Positions 62,312-64,000 of a DNA stretch of 64,000 bases are shown here, in pieces; the stretch's first letter is position 1, and every line of letters starts with the position of its first letter. The notes under the pieces are model-generated. The model was given only the letters and a program-made list of their open reading frames with translations, was not told the DNA's origin and searched no databases. Location: the NCBI RefSeq assembly GCF_000026945.1, contig NC_012860.1, positions 1,054,001 through 1,118,000 of the forward strand. Direction: 5' to 3'. This stretch comes from Candida dubliniensis CD36 (taxonomy: Eukaryota; Ascomycota; Pichiomycetes; Serinales; Debaryomycetaceae). The translations under genes were made by a program, and so were the position numbers.

Positions 62312-64000
62312 ATATCAGGAGTATTTGTGCTATTCCGGAATAGCGAAAGGTTGCTGTTTTCTCCATCATATACAAATAAAATAATTGCAAGGGATCGATA
62401 GCAAATATTTTTTTTTTGCCTCCCCCCTCCCGCCGTTGTAGTTAAACAGAAGAAAAAAATTGCAACCTTGTGATAATGCTGATGGAATCCTTCTCCTCGG
62501 CGTCTCTGCTTCTCCTCCGCCTGGTTTCTTCCCCTCATTTTACATTCACCCAATAATAATAATAATTTCTGGGGGCGGTGTGGCACAACAAAACAAGAAA
62601 AAAAAAACTAGCTGCTACAATTGCAAATTCTTCTCATATTAACAAGCCAAAAAAAAAAAGAGAGGTCAACTAAAGCAAAATTTTAACAAAAGATCGTGTT
62701 ATTAACGATTACACTCATTGCATTTTGAATTTTAGGTTAACATCAAATAACTAATCAATTAGTTAATTGTGTTTGCTGTTGTAAAGGAGTTATTTGTTTG
62801 TTTAGTTTTGGTTGTGGTGACATTGAATCAATTGATCTTAAACCTTATTTTTTTGTTTCGCTCCATTGCCATACCACCACCACCACCATGTATCATCGTC
62901 ATCGTACCTATATCCTCAATAAATATTTAACTCCTAAAACAACTATAAAGATTCTTCTTCGAAGTAACATAAGAATTAGGTACCTAAAAAAAAGTATATT
63001 TCAAGATAAGATTACTTCTTGTTGGTTTTCCTTTCTTTTCTTATTTGTATTTTTAAAATCAATCTAAACTAATCCAAGAAATTAAACCAAATTCAATAAT
63101 ACGATTTACCTCTGGTTTTCTTAGTAAGTTACCCACAACGCAATTGAAGTATCATCACAACAAATGCATTTTTTTTTTTTTTTGGTGAAACTGTGGTTAT
63201 GCTGTGTATTGTTTATATTATTGAGTGGCTCATCTAGATAATATCTCTTATTCTGGTGAAACTGTAAATTGTTAAAAATGCTAGCTGATACTAAAAGTAG
63301 AAGACAACGTTATAAGCTTTCTCTCTCGTGGGCCTGAATTTCAAAAGGAGAAGTTGTACGATTTTTAGAATTGTATATTTGCATTATGCCGACTTCAGAG
63401 TTTAGTTTAAATTATGGATTTAAAGTTTTCATGAATGCTAATTAACGACAATGGTGTTTGTTGTTGCTGTTGTAGACTCAGTAGCAGATGCTTATGAGGG
63501 AAATTGATTTCATCAAGTCAATCATTATGTGGCCCCCCTCCCTCTAAGCGTTTGGTTTTCATATGATTAGTTTACATCCTATCCTTTTTCTGGTTAATCA
63601 TACTTTTGCTTTCAACCCAACACTCTAGATTCGTCAAAATCAGTTTTGCTTTTTTTTTTTTTTCGAAATCAGTCTGAGTACTTTTTCATTTAAACTTTTA
63701 GTCTAATAGATATTAAACTTATTTCTTGGTGTCTTGTTACAGTAGAAAATGTTATCTCCAAATCATCATTATCATCATCAATTTGTTTGTTTAACTGGTA
63801 TTATTAAGTTAGATTGGATTTGGTTTGTGCAATTGTTTGTAATTTTGCGTCTATTTGTTGTGATCAAGCTATTTTTGACGATTAACAAATGATCAATTGA
63901 AAGTATTCACAAAATTGTGGATCCTTGGTAATAATAATAGGGTCGCCTTGGTCGTTTAATCTTTCTTTCTCAGATTATCTTGTTGTTTTCTGGTATTTTA

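Larger units (their letters stand above)
55473..64000. other. 8.5 kb gene-free stretch at the right end
   Basis: No frame longer than about 96 codons and none with a recognisable domain; the listed short frames (56584-56826, 57278-57568, 61779-62015, 62308-62586, 62798-63067) look random and AT-rich. It has many poly-A/T tracts, a GATT array (61012-61033), a TAA/TTA inverted repeat (about 62288-62311), ATGCAT palindromes at seven places and one CACGTG (55729-55734). No tRNA, LTR or long repeat recognised. The left end is the BTN1 3' flank. Much of it could be the upstream region or leader of a gene beyond the window. Confidence 0.7.

Noticed and set aside
55473..64000. tRNA or snoRNA genes in the long gap
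   Set aside because: I looked for T-loop (GTTCGAATC-type) and box C/D patterns by eye and saw none convincing; a covariance-model search would be needed.

Overview
The window is yeast nuclear DNA from the CUG-Ser clade, most like Candida albicans or a close relative. Support: AT-rich sequence with many poly-A/T tracts; nearly intronless genes; a beta-mannosyltransferase of the Candida cell-wall family; a Ty1/copia element resembling Candida Tca2; and Leu codons that are almost all TTA/TTG, with CTG rare and mostly in weakly conserved positions. Any 'Leu' at a CTG codon in a standard translation should be read as Ser. No tRNA, rRNA or CRISPR was seen.

Left part (1-12 kb): a truncated SAM methyltransferase, a small F-box protein with a C-terminal membrane segment, and a secreted repeat precursor cut by Lys-Arg sites into nine closely related peptides (2722-3669). 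The precursor has an unusually long 4.1 kb upstream region. Then comes a PPR-like mitochondrial protein that looks like RPM2.

Middle-left (13-24 kb): UFO1 (F-box/WD40/UIM), CLU1, an MMT-type mitochondrial metal transporter and a U2AF small-subunit-like protein.

Middle (26-39.5 kb): a BMT-family beta-mannosyltransferase, an IZH/PAQR membrane protein, ARG2, the spliced replication gene PSF2, a divergent RRP6/REI1 ribosome-biogenesis pair and GPI7/LAS21. Regulatory sites fit the roles: a Gcn4 site before ARG2, an MCB (ACGCGT) before PSF2 and tandem PAC cores between RRP6 and REI1.

Transposon (41088-47346): a full-length copia-type LTR element on the minus strand. It has apparently identical 270 bp LTRs and a perfect TCTGT target-site duplication, but its gag and pol are broken by stops and frameshifts and the reverse-transcriptase active site is altered.

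Right part (47.8-64 kb): an APC-family permease, a second U2AF small-subunit-like gene paralogous to the one at 22.6 kb, a DUF218 protein, ARO4-like DAHP synthase with a consensus Gcn4 site, and a Batten-disease-protein homologue (BTN1/YHC3). The last 8.5 kb contains no credible gene and resembles the very long upstream regions known for some Candida master regulators.

Most genes are housekeeping (amino-acid synthesis, RNA processing, GPI anchors, mitochondria). The least ordinary parts are the Lys-Arg peptide precursor with its long promoter, the U2AF pair, the dead transposon with pristine LTRs and the terminal gene-free stretch.
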